From Sorangium sp025924095 (GTDB lineage Bacteria > Myxococcota_A > Polyangia > Polyangiales > Polyangiaceae): DNA of 64,000 bases. Both the position numbers and the translations under genes were made by a program. This document shows positions 40,643-53,521 of this stretch, in pieces. Position 1 is the stretch's first letter; each line of letters opens with the position of its first letter. The DNA lies in contig NZ_CP150356.1 of assembly GCF_051521505.1 (NCBI RefSeq), positions 3,658,001-3,722,000 on the forward strand. The letters are read 5' to 3'. The notes beneath the pieces were generated by a model. That model did no database searches. It saw only the letters and a program-made list of their open reading frames with translations, and was not told the origin of the DNA.

Positions 40643-42031
40643 TTACCGCTGGGCCTGGGGGCCTGCGGGTCGCGCCGCTGCCGCGCTCGGCCCCGGCGAG
40701 CGGGGTGCGGTCGCGGCGCGCGTGGTCGAGGCGACCGCGTGGCGGAGCGCGTCCTTCAGGGTGCCGAAGGTGACGAGCCCCTGCGTCTCGGCGCCGAGCT
40801 CCGTCATGGTGGCCGCGATCTGCGGCGAGATCCCCGACACCACCCCGCGCGTCCCGAGCAGCTGGACGGCTCGCATCATGTCCAGGAGGTGCTTGGTGGT
40901 CGCGATATCGACGCTCTCGATGCCGGTCAGATCCATGATCGCGACCCTGGCCTGCGTGCGCACGACCTCATTGAGGAGCGTCTCCGTAATGCGCGACGCG
41001 CGGACATCGTCGATCGCGCCGATCAGCGGGAGGGCCAGGACGTGCTCCCAGACCTGGACCACGGGGGCCGACATGAGCCGGATGGCCTCGTTCTGGGTGC
41101 GCAGGCTGTCCTCGCTGCGCATGCGCTCGAGGATCTCGTTCTCGAGGAGCCGATTCTGCTGCTCGACCTCCTCGGCGGCTGCCTTGATCTGGATCATCGA
41201 CTCCTGGACCTGCGCCTCGAGCCGTCGCTGCTCGGTCACGTCCGAGACCGCGCCGACGACCTTGACCAGCTTGCCCTCCGCGTCGCGGAGGATCACGCCG
41301 CGGTCGACGAGCACGGCGTACTCGCCGGTCGCCCGGCGCAGGCGGTACTCTGCGCTCCAGGTGCTGGCGCCGGAGCCCATCGCCGACCCGAGCGCGTCGG
41401 TGACGTTGTTCACGTCGTCAGGGTGGATGTGCTCGCGCCACCAGCTTGCGTCCGCGTAGCGCTCCTTGGGCGCGCCCGAGACCTTCTCGAAGGTATCGCT
41501 GCGCCAGACCGCGCCGGTCGCGACGTCGAAATCGTAGATCGCGTCCTGGATGGCGAGGACGACCATGCGGAAGCGCTCCTCGCTCTCGCGGAGCGCGTCG
41601 TTCGCGCGCATCCTCTCGGCGGAGCACTCCGGCGCGTGCTTGTCGCGGGCCTCCCTGACGACCGCCATGAGCCCGGAGGCCGCGCCGGACGCGTCGCGCT
41701 CCACCACCACCGGCGTGATCTCCAGATCGATGCGGGCGCCGTCCTTGCGGAGACCTTGCGCCGCGAGCGGGGCGTCCTCGTCGCCCCGGCGCTCCCACCA
41801 GGCGTCGACATCGCCAGGGCGCAGGCAGGGCAGCTCGCGGCCGAGCACCTCCGCTTCAGTCCACCCGAACAGCCGCGAGGCCTGCCGGTTCCAGAAGCGC
41901 ACGACGCGCTCACGGTCACACACGATCATCGCAACAGGCGCCACCTCGGCCATGACCGCCAGCTTCGCGTCGTTCCAGCGAGATCGGTCCGAGGGCTTGA
42001 CAGAAGGATCGATCACCTGTTCCGTTGTCAT
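40643..42031 (-). CDS. PAS-PAS-STAS (RsbR-like) regulator
   Basis: The protein has 462 aa from ATG 42031 (TTEQVIDPSVKPSDRSRWNDAKL); an upstream frame to 42133 looks non-coding. Two PAS domains (about 25-150: VAPVAMIVCDRERVVRFWNRQASRLFGWTEAEVLG; about 165-285: FRMVVLAIQDAIYDFDVATGAVWRSD with PAC ending VVGAVSDVTEQRR) lead into a coiled coil. An RsbR-type STAS domain follows (about 325-440: PVVQVWEHVLALPLIGAIDDVRAS, MDLTGIESVDIATTKHLL, GISPQIAATMTELG). Of the two RsbRA phospho-acceptor positions the first is I376 and the second T408. A Pro/Ala-rich tail closes the protein. Confidence 0.88.
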   Translation of the reverse strand: MTTEQVIDPSVKPSDRSRWNDAKLAVMAEVAPVAMIVCDRERVVRFWNRQASRLFGWTEAEVLGRELPCLRPGDVDAWWERRGDEDAPLAAQGLRKDGARIDLEITPVVVERDASGAASGLMAVVREARDKHAPECSAERMRANDALRESEERFRMVVLAIQDAIYDFDVATGAVWRSDTFEKVSGAPKERYADASWWREHIHPDDVNNVTDALGSAMGSGASTWSAEYRLRRATGEYAVLVDRGVILRDAEGKLVKVVGAVSDVTEQRRLEAQVQESMIQIKAAAEEVEQQNRLLENEILERMRSEDSLRTQNEAIRLMSAPVVQVWEHVLALPLIGAIDDVRASRITETLLNEVVRTQARVAIMDLTGIESVDIATTKHLLDMMRAVQLLGTRGVVSGISPQIAATMTELGAETQGLVTFGTLKDALRHAVASTTRAATAPRSPGPSAAAARPAGPQAQR

Positions 42032-42231
42032 ATCCGCTTCTTTCGAAGGTGGAGCTGCCCGCTCCTCGGAGGACGGCGCGCGTTCGGCGGTCGCCTGAGG
42101 CCCAGGACAGCGCATCTTGCCCGCGCGCGTCACGAAAAGGCAAGGGGTTCGTAAGGACTTTTGCCCGCGGTCCCCGGCACGCGCCCAGGGGCGCCCGGCA
42201 CGCGCTCAGCACGCGCCCGGACGCTGTCCGT

Positions 42232-43452
42232 TCACGCACGCGCCGTCCGCGCTGTGTCTGCACCGACGGCACGTCGGCGCGTGGCGTCGCACATCTCGTT
42301 CAAAAATTCCACGAGGCTGCTGCCGCCCGTGCCCTGAGCACGCTTCTCGTCCGACTCCTGGAGGATATAGCGGACCGTGATGTCGGCGTGCACCTCCCGG
42401 ACGCGCACGAGGGCGCTCACGCACGCGTCGTGCGCGTCGCACAGCGCGGGGTGGCTCGGCGCGAGCTGTCGAACGAAACCCCGGAGCGAGGGGCCGCGCT
42501 CGACGAGCTCGAGGAAGCGGCGGTGGCCCGGTAACATCGAGCCGCGCATCTTGAGGAGGAACGAGCGCACCCCGTCGGAGGGCGAGACACCGAGGATCGC
42601 GTCGAAGACCTGCAGCAAAGGGCTCTGGGCGCCGCTCGAGCCGCCGAAGCGCCGGGGCGTGTCGTCGACCCCCGCGTAGATGACCCCCGGCTCGGGCCAG
42701 CCGTTCATGAACCGACGGAGCCGCCGGTAAAAAATGTACGGATCACATTGCTCCGGCATGCGGGCGAGGATCTCGCGGATGTCGTCCAGGGCCGCCGTCA
42801 TGACCTCGAGGGCGCGCGCCACGCCCTCCACGCGCCCGCTCGCGCTGTCGCGCCGGGCCTGCACGATCGCCTGGATCGCCGGCGCGCACGCGGCGTCCAT
42901 GGCCACCGCGATCCGGAAAAACCAGTGCTCATCCATGCCCCCGTGGAACAGCTGCAGGATGGCGAGGTTCGACAGCGTGATGCCCGCGTCGTCCTCGAGG
43001 CGCCGGAAGTTCCAGAGCGTCATCGTGGCGTGGACCAGGGTCGGCGGCAGGCCCTGGCGCTCCGAGAGCTCCCACAGCGGCACGGCGACGCTGCGCGGCA
43101 GGACGGTGGCAGGCGCTCTCCCGCCCCAGACGTGCGCCGACGCCAGCATCGAGACGAGCAAGAGGCCGCGCCGGACCTGGCCGACGTCCTCGAGCCGGTC
43201 GACCGGCAAGAGGGGCATTCGCTCCAGCGCCTCTCCGAGCTTCTCCGCCGAGAGGAGCGCAGGGAGGCTCGCGGCGATGCGCTCCCACGCATCGTAGGCA
43301 GGCGGGAGCCGGAGGACCGGATCCGTGGCGGGGAGATAGCCCCGCACCGCATCCATGTCGAACGACGCGAGGTCGTCGAGCTCGCCCGCGTCGAAGGGCG
43401 CCGCCGAGGGAGCCCCCTCCGCGGCGCTGGCCGGGTCCGTCGCGCCCCTCAT
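42232..43452 (-). CDS. Indoleamine 2,3-dioxygenase family protein
   Basis: The protein has 406 aa, the length of human IDO1. Its ATG (43452) overlaps the TGA of the halogenase gene (ATGA). The family landmarks are GVIYAGVDDTPRRFGGSSGAQSPLLQVFDAILGV, LLKMRGSMLPGHRRFLELVERGPSLRGFV, DACVSALVRVREVHADITVRYIL with the proximal haem ligand H355, and GTGGSSLVEFLNEMCDATRR. IDO cleaves the indole ring of tryptophan to N-formylkynurenine with O2. Next to a tryptophan halogenase its substrate is probably chlorotryptophan. PrnB of pyrrolnitrin biosynthesis is a distant relative, but the canonical IDO C-terminus here argues for dioxygenase chemistry. The upstream frame to 44094 is shadow of the halogenase. 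Confidence 0.9.
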   Translation of the reverse strand: MRGATDPASAAEGAPSAAPFDAGELDDLASFDMDAVRGYLPATDPVLRLPPAYDAWERIAASLPALLSAEKLGEALERMPLLPVDRLEDVGQVRRGLLLVSMLASAHVWGGRAPATVLPRSVAVPLWELSERQGLPPTLVHATMTLWNFRRLEDDAGITLSNLAILQLFHGGMDEHWFFRIAVAMDAACAPAIQAIVQARRDSASGRVEGVARALEVMTAALDDIREILARMPEQCDPYIFYRRLRRFMNGWPEPGVIYAGVDDTPRRFGGSSGAQSPLLQVFDAILGVSPSDGVRSFLLKMRGSMLPGHRRFLELVERGPSLRGFVRQLAPSHPALCDAHDACVSALVRVREVHADITVRYILQESDEKRAQGTGGSSLVEFLNEMCDATRRRAVGADTARTARA

Positions 43453-45038
43453 TGGCCGTGTATCTGCCGGAGGAGCTGGTAGTTTGAGGGCAGCGTGGAG
43501 AGGAGGTGTCGCTGCTGCTGCGCCACCCTGGCGAAGACCGCCTCGGCTTCCCCGATCGACGCTGTCTTGTAGGTCAACGCCGGCATCGGGCGCTCGGGGA
43601 GGAGGCCCAGGCCGGCGAAGATGGCGTAGTAATTGCCGTTGGTCCAGAAGCTCCGGAACTCGGCCTCGAAGTTCCCGTAATAGCTCGTCTCGTCCGTCAC
43701 CGGCGCGTTCACCGGCATGCCCGCCCGGTAAAGCGCCATCTTCTCCTTGATGCCGTCGGTCAGGGCCAGCGACTTGTTGGCCCTCCAGAACGGCGTATCC
43801 GCGCGGGGAGAGAGGTAGAAGTGGGCCTGGATGAAATCCCGGGTGTCGTCGAACATCGTCTCGATCTCGTGATTGAAGCGATCGATGAGCACGGGATCGA
43901 AGTGCCTGTCGGGGAAGTGCTTGGCGAGCTGATAGATGGCGGCGTAGATGAAATAGATGCCTGTCGACTCCAGCGGCTCGAGGAAGCAGGAGGCGAGGCC
44001 GATGCTGACGCAGTTCTTCACCCACGCCCGCCGGTTCCTGCCGACGCGGAAGCGGATCTTGTTCAGCGGGGTCCGCTCGGGATCGAGGCCCCACAGCCGG
44101 CAGAGATCGAGCGCTGCCTCGTCCTCCCGGGAGAACTTGCTCGAGTAGACGTAGCCGGTGCCGAAGCGGGTCAGCATCGGGATCTTCCAGGTCCAGCCGG
44201 CGTTCATGGCGATGGCCGAGGTGTACGGCTCGACGCCGTGCCGCTCGTCGTCGTGCGGCACGGCGGTGGCCACGGCGCTGTCGCAGAGGAGGTGATCGTT
44301 CATGTCGATGAACGGCTCGCCCATGACCTTGTTGATCAAGGCGCCCCTGAAGCCCGAGCAGTCGATGAACAGATCGCCCTCGAGGACCCTCCCGCTCTTT
44401 GTCACGAGGCTCGCGATGGCGCCGCCCGGGCCGAGGTTCACGCCCTCGAGCTCGTCCTCCACGAGCAATACGCCCTGCCGCGTCGTGGCGAAGCGCCGGA
44501 GGAAGTCCGCGACCCGGTGCGCGTCAAAATGCCAGGCATATCGAGTCGCCCGCCGGCCGTCGAGCCAGCGCGGGGCGAGCTTCGCGTCCATGATCGGCGG
44601 CTCGGAGAAGCAGGCATAGTCGTACGGCTGGACCGCTTGTCCGCGTGACAGCTTATGGTACCAGTAATGCGACAGGGGGATGTGATCGTGCTCGGGCAGC
44701 AATCCGAACTGGTGATAGAAATGGTCCGACCTGCCGTCGAGGGGCCTGGACGTCGCGGCGCCTTCGCCGGGGGTGCGCCAGTTGATGAACTTGACCGCCA
44801 TCTTGAAGGCGGCATTGCATTCGCGCATCCACTCGTCCTCGGCGACGCCGAGGTAGTCGAAGAAGGTCTTTTGCAGGTTGGGGATGGTGGCCTCGCCGAC
44901 GCCGATCCTGGGGATGGACGGGGCCGTCAACACGGTGATCCGCACGCTGCCCTGGAGGGCTTTGCCGAGGTATGCGGCCGCCATCCATCCGGCTGTCCCT
45001 CCACCGAGGATGACGACGTCTTTGATGCGATTATCCAT
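43449..45038 (-). CDS. FAD-dependent tryptophan halogenase (PrnA/RebH type)
   Basis: The protein has 529 aa from ATG 45038; it overlaps the kynureninase gene by 8 bases. Motifs: GGGTAGW for FAD (12-18), K79 in AAFK, the catalytic Lys position of PrnA, W282-x-W284-x-I286-P287 (GWTWKIP) and CFLEPLESTGIYF with the active-site Glu. Sequence stretches such as EPFIDMNDHLLCDSAVATAVP and VEPYTSAIAMN match tryptophan 7-halogenases closely, so C7 chlorination (or bromination) of tryptophan is the best prediction; regiochemistry is inference. A flavin reductase is needed to supply FADH2 and none is in the window. Confidence 0.93.
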   Translation of the reverse strand: MDNRIKDVVILGGGTAGWMAAAYLGKALQGSVRITVLTAPSIPRIGVGEATIPNLQKTFFDYLGVAEDEWMRECNAAFKMAVKFINWRTPGEGAATSRPLDGRSDHFYHQFGLLPEHDHIPLSHYWYHKLSRGQAVQPYDYACFSEPPIMDAKLAPRWLDGRRATRYAWHFDAHRVADFLRRFATTRQGVLLVEDELEGVNLGPGGAIASLVTKSGRVLEGDLFIDCSGFRGALINKVMGEPFIDMNDHLLCDSAVATAVPHDDERHGVEPYTSAIAMNAGWTWKIPMLTRFGTGYVYSSKFSREDEAALDLCRLWGLDPERTPLNKIRFRVGRNRRAWVKNCVSIGLASCFLEPLESTGIYFIYAAIYQLAKHFPDRHFDPVLIDRFNHEIETMFDDTRDFIQAHFYLSPRADTPFWRANKSLALTDGIKEKMALYRAGMPVNAPVTDETSYYGNFEAEFRSFWTNGNYYAIFAGLGLLPERPMPALTYKTASIGEAEAVFARVAQQQRHLLSTLPSNYQLLRQIHGQ

Positions 45039-46773
45039 GGTCAAGAACCATCCCCCTCTCCAGCGCGTGCCCCAGGCGGCAGACGTCCTCGAAGCTGCAA
45101 TACAGCGGCGCGACAGCGATCCGCACCACGTCCGGCGCCCGTGTGCCCACGAGGACCCCGTGGCTCCACAGTCCCCGCGAGATCTCGGCGGGGCTCTCCC
45201 CGCGCACGCGCAGCGAGATCTGCCCGCCGCGAGATCCCCGCGGCGTGATCACCTCCACCCGCTCCCGCGGCAGCCCGTCCACGTGGGCGAGGAGCTCCGC
45301 GACCAGCGCTTCGCGCTTCTCGACAAGCCGATCCATCCCGGCCTCCTCGAACGCCTGCAGCGCCCCTGACAGCGTGGCGATGCTGGCGATCGGCGGCCCG
45401 CTCTGCCGGAAGCCCCACGCGCCGACCTCGGGCTCGAAGGGGTCCGGCATGGCCAGGCGCGTCTCCCTCCGCTGCCCCCACCAGCCCGAGAGACGCGGCA
45501 GCCGCGTGTCCCGCCCGTGACGCTCATGCACGAAGAGGCCGGCGACGCCGCCGGGATCGGCGTTCAGATACTTGTAATGGCACCACACGGCGAAATCCAC
45601 GTTCCAATCGTGCAATCTCAGCGCCACGTTGCCGATCGCGTGCGCCAGGTCCGCCCCGACGAGGCAACCGGCTGCGTGAGCGGCTCGCGTGATCGGCTCG
45701 AGATCATAGGCCTGTCCGCTGAAGTGATTCACGCCGCCCAGCAGGACGAGCGCGATCTCGTGGCCGTGCGCCGCGATGTGCGCGACGACGTCCTCGGTGG
45801 TCGCGTACGATTGCCCTGCCGGCACGGGGATCTCGCGCACGCTCGCCGCCGGATCGACGCCCGCGAGCCCCGCGTGCGAGGCGACGACGTAGCGGTCGGA
45901 CGGGAATGCATCGGGCTCGAGCAGGATGGCGTGACGGCCGGGCACCGGACGGTAGAAGCTGCGCATCAGGAGGTGCAGGTTCGCGGTGATGCTGCCCATC
46001 ACGGCCACCTCCTCGGGCGCGGCGCCCACGATGGACGCGAGCCTGCGGGCGAGCAGCTCGTCCGCGTCCAGCCATCTCGGCGTCGCCTCGAAATACGCCC
46101 GGAAGCCGAGGTCGCGCCACTGGTCGAGCGCCCCCGCGAGCGCCGACTCCGCGTCTGTGGAGAGCAGCCCCAGCCCATTGCCGCAGAAATAGGCCGCCCC
46201 CACGCCGTCCGGTCCCGGCGGTCGATGAAAGCGCCCCCGCAACGCGGCGAGCGGATCCTCCGCGTCGCGACGGCGCGCGGCTTCGAGGCGCTCGCGCCAC
46301 GCAGGGCTCGCCAGCGCCTCACGCGCGAGCGAATGCGTGGGCCCCGCGCTCGCCGGCCCCGGGGAGCTCGTCGTGAAGACGGCTGGGCCCTCCACGAGCC
46401 GCTTCAGCAGGGCGAGCTCCTCCTCCATCTCGCGCTTCATCGCCTCGAAGCGCTCGTCCGAGATCCCCGGCCGCCGGAAGAAGGTGTAAAGAAAGACGAC
46501 CCCGCCCTCGACCGGCATCACCCGGGTCGGTGAATAGCGCCACGCACCGTCGGCTCCAAGGTGGCCGAAATCCACGACGCCCAGGGCGCGGTCGGCGCGC
46601 ATGGCGAAGCGCACCTCGCCGCGCGGGGTCGTGGCCCAGAGCGCGTCCCCGTCGGCGCGCACGCTCGAGCAGAAATGAACCGCCCAGCGGGGAATCTGCG
46701 CCGGATCGGAGACCACCCCGAAGACACGCTCCGCCGAGCCCGCGATGAAGACGGAATGCGTACTGCAACGCAT
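45031..46773 (-). CDS. SRPBCC-kynureninase fusion protein
   Basis: The protein has 580 aa from ATG 46773. Residues about 1-150 form an SRPBCC/polyketide-cyclase-like domain (STHSVFIAGSAERVFGVVSDPAQIPRWAVHFCSSVRADGD, VRFAMRADRALGVVDF). Residues about 185-580 form a PLP-dependent kynureninase: YFCGNGLGLLS, GSITANLHLLMRSFYRP, VGADLAHAIGN, and VWCHYKYLNADPGG with the PLP Lys. Ordinary bacterial kynureninases are about 420 aa and lack the N-terminal domain. It cleaves (formyl)kynurenine to anthranilate and alanine; in this operon the product would be a chloroanthranilate. First gene of the operon. No arylformamidase gene is seen, so the added domain or a distant gene might cover that step (speculation). 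Confidence 0.88.
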   Translation of the reverse strand: MRCSTHSVFIAGSAERVFGVVSDPAQIPRWAVHFCSSVRADGDALWATTPRGEVRFAMRADRALGVVDFGHLGADGAWRYSPTRVMPVEGGVVFLYTFFRRPGISDERFEAMKREMEEELALLKRLVEGPAVFTTSSPGPASAGPTHSLAREALASPAWRERLEAARRRDAEDPLAALRGRFHRPPGPDGVGAAYFCGNGLGLLSTDAESALAGALDQWRDLGFRAYFEATPRWLDADELLARRLASIVGAAPEEVAVMGSITANLHLLMRSFYRPVPGRHAILLEPDAFPSDRYVVASHAGLAGVDPAASVREIPVPAGQSYATTEDVVAHIAAHGHEIALVLLGGVNHFSGQAYDLEPITRAAHAAGCLVGADLAHAIGNVALRLHDWNVDFAVWCHYKYLNADPGGVAGLFVHERHGRDTRLPRLSGWWGQRRETRLAMPDPFEPEVGAWGFRQSGPPIASIATLSGALQAFEEAGMDRLVEKREALVAELLAHVDGLPRERVEVITPRGSRGGQISLRVRGESPAEISRGLWSHGVLVGTRAPDVVRIAVAPLYCSFEDVCRLGHALERGMVLDHG

Positions 46774-46827
46774 GTGGAGGACTCACTCTCTCTTCGAGTG
46801 GCGACAAGCCCACTGGCCGCGTTGATC

Positions 46828-46846
46828 GATACGTTCATACTGTATC
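46828..46846. promoter_or_regulatory. Palindromic operator-like site before the halogenase operon
   Basis: GATAC-N9-GTATC sits 55 bases before the ATG of the first gene in a distinctly AT-rich stretch (46825-46890) that also contains TAAATAAAATCTATTT. This is the likely promoter/operator region of the operon. The remainder of 46774-47288 (about 515 bases) shows no gene with a start signal. Confidence 0.5.
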
Positions 46847-47270
46847 ATGTGCGCTCGATTGCTGGGTAAATAAAATCTATTTCCTATCAAGACGACGAGC
46901 CCCGCGAAGCGTGCGGCGATGTGCTCCGCGCCGATCACGAGAGCGCGACCGGCTGCGGTCAACTCGTCCTTGATGGCCTGTCCACACACACCACCGGCGA
47001 GGTGTGGAGTGGATCGAGGAGCACCCACGATGGACGCTTTACTTCACCCCGGTCACGCGTCCTGCAAAGAGGGTAGGCCGTCGGAGACCGTGTTCGTGGC
47101 GCGGCGCGGCGCGGCGCGGGCCGAGGTCTGAGCCCGATGGCCATGGCTCCTCCGGCCTACCGGCGAAGCAATGGCCCAGGCGAGCTCGGCGGGCCCCCGC
47201 CGCGCCACGAACACGGCCTCCGAGGGCCGGGCAGCTCGGCACGGCCTCCCGCGCAGCCGGTGACGAGCCT

Positions 47271-47292
47271 ATCCAGGCACGAGCCTATCTAG
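47271..47292 (+). repeat. Two short direct repeats at the end of the patatin gene
   Basis: ACGAGCCTATCCAGG and ACGAGCCTATCTAGG stand in tandem across the stop codon of the phospholipase gene. Significance unknown. Confidence 0.3.
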
Positions 47293-48568
47293 GCTCCGCC
47301 CGGGCCCACCGGCGGCGGGATCGACCACTCCGCGCTGTCCGAGAGCCTCGGCTCCGCCTCCTCCGCCGCGCTCCCGAAGAAATCCGCCACGTCGTGCCGC
47401 CTCGCCTCGGCGTCCGCCCGCCCGAGCTCGATCAGCTTCCGCGTGAACGAGCCGTCGAACAGGAGATAGCTCGCGAGATCCGCGTCGTTCGCCGCCCCCA
47501 CGTCCACCAGCGAGAGCAGCCGCCGCATCATCGCCGGACCGCCCTGCACCTTGCCCGCCCTCACGTGCTCCGCCGCGAGGCGGCCGAGATCCACGCTCGG
47601 CCGCACGACGAGGGTCTCCACCCGCCGGTACGGCAGCGCCCCGCGCTGCGCCGCCGCCGCGTTGATCGAGTGCAGGAAATCAGGGCCGAACGCCTGCTCG
47701 CCGTCCTCGATCATGTGGTTCACCCGCGTCAGCACCTCGAAATCGGTCTGGATGTGGTCGAGCAGGAACGCGTTCAGCACCTTGCCGAGCACCAGCGCCA
47801 TCCCCGGCGGCTTGCCGCTGTCCCCCGCGTCGATGCTCCGCACCTCCCGCGACAGGCCGATCGCCAGCACGTGCGTCGCCCCCAGCCGGAGCGCCGGCGC
47901 GATCGGCGTGTTCTGCCGCACGCCCCCGTCCATGTAGAGATCCCGGCCGATGCGCACCGGCGGGAACAGGATCGGGATCGCCGCCGACGCGAGCGCGTGC
48001 GGCGGGCCGATCAGCGCGCCGCGGATGATCGTCCGCGGCGGCGCCGTCGTCGGCAGCGCGCCGTCCGGGCCCGTCTGCATGAAGATGACCGTGCGGCCCG
48101 TCCCGATCTCGGTCGCCGACACGCTGACCGCCGAGAGGTGGCCGTGGCGCAGCGTGCGCGCGATCGCGCGCCACGGGATCTCGCGCTCGACGAGCCGCTG
48201 CATCGGCGAGACGTCGAACAGGCCCACGCCCTCCGAGCCGCCGCCGAACATGAGCTTCGGCAAGGAGATCGCCTGCCGGACCCCGAAGCCGAGCACCGTC
48301 TCGAGCTTGAGCTGCGTCCACAGGTTGACGAGCCGCCGCACGCCCAGCGTCGGATCGTCGAGGTGCGCCGCGAGGTAGCACGCGTTCACCGCCCCGACCG
48401 ACGTCCCGCACAGGATGTCGATGCGCGGCGGCGCCCCGCGGAGCCGGGCGAACGCGTCGAGCACGTACGACATCACCCCGACCTCGTACGCGCCCCGGGC
48501 GCCGCCGCCCGAGAGGATCACCGCGACCTTGCGCCGCGGCTTCGTCCCTGTCCTTCCGCCGGTACCGC

Positions 48569-48572
<4 letters not shown>
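47289..48572 (-). CDS. Patatin-like phospholipase
   Basis: The protein has 427 aa from ATG 48572. It has the patatin catalytic set: oxyanion hole GGGARGAYEVG (about 22-32), nucleophile elbow GTSVG (about 56-60), and catalytic Asp in MDGGVRQNTP. Bacterial members cleave acyl chains from phospholipids and act as lipases, toxins or membrane-remodelling enzymes. No signal peptide is seen, so it is probably cytosolic or a secretion-system substrate. Its ATG overlaps the stop of the upstream multidomain kinase gene (ATGA, 48572-48569), so its production is coupled to that kinase. Confidence 0.9.
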
Positions 48573-53050
<4,478 letters not shown>

Positions 53051-53521
53051 GCAGCGAAGCGGCGCGCGGGCGCCGCGGCTGGGAGGCGCCGGGCGCGGTG
53101 GATCGGGGTGACCGATGAGAAGAAGGACCGCGCGCGGTTCCCCCGATCCATGGGACGACTACGGGTTGACCCGCATGGTAGCGTCCCGCCCGCGTCTTCG
53201 GGGAGACAACCATGGTGGAAAGGCGAATCTTTCTGGGCGGGTCGGAGATCCGCACGGGCGGTGAGCCCGCCTGCGCGCAGCGGCTCCCCGGTCGCGGCGC
53301 CGTCCACGATCGCCCCTGAGTTTTCGCTTGCAAGGCGCCCTCACGCGGGCCACCGGCCGCCGCTGTCGGGCGAGGGCCACAAAGCGATTGCCCAGGGAGG
53401 CTCCGTCTGTTAAAACGGATGCTGCGTCCGTGATGGAAGACGCGGCGCGTCCGACCCCTGGCTGCCGGGCTGATCGGCGGCGGGGTCGTCGTGTGCGCGC
53501 TTGAAACCTCGAGGATTCGCA
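53051..53521. promoter_or_regulatory. Divergent intergenic region, kinase / flavoprotein operon
   Basis: These 471 bases lie between two divergent transcription units and should hold both promoters. I see no ORF with a ribosome binding site and no convincing promoter hexamers or long palindrome. Confidence 0.35.

Noticed and set aside
42232..45038. Pyrrolnitrin cluster (prnA-prnB)
   Set aside because: The halogenase is PrnA-like, but the second protein has the full canonical IDO C-terminus, and prnC and prnD are absent; the kynureninase points to ring cleavage to kynurenine.
46919..47144. Short ORFs between the kynureninase and patatin genes
   Set aside because: No ribosome binding site, no recognisable motif, and overlapping frames on both strands are equally open.
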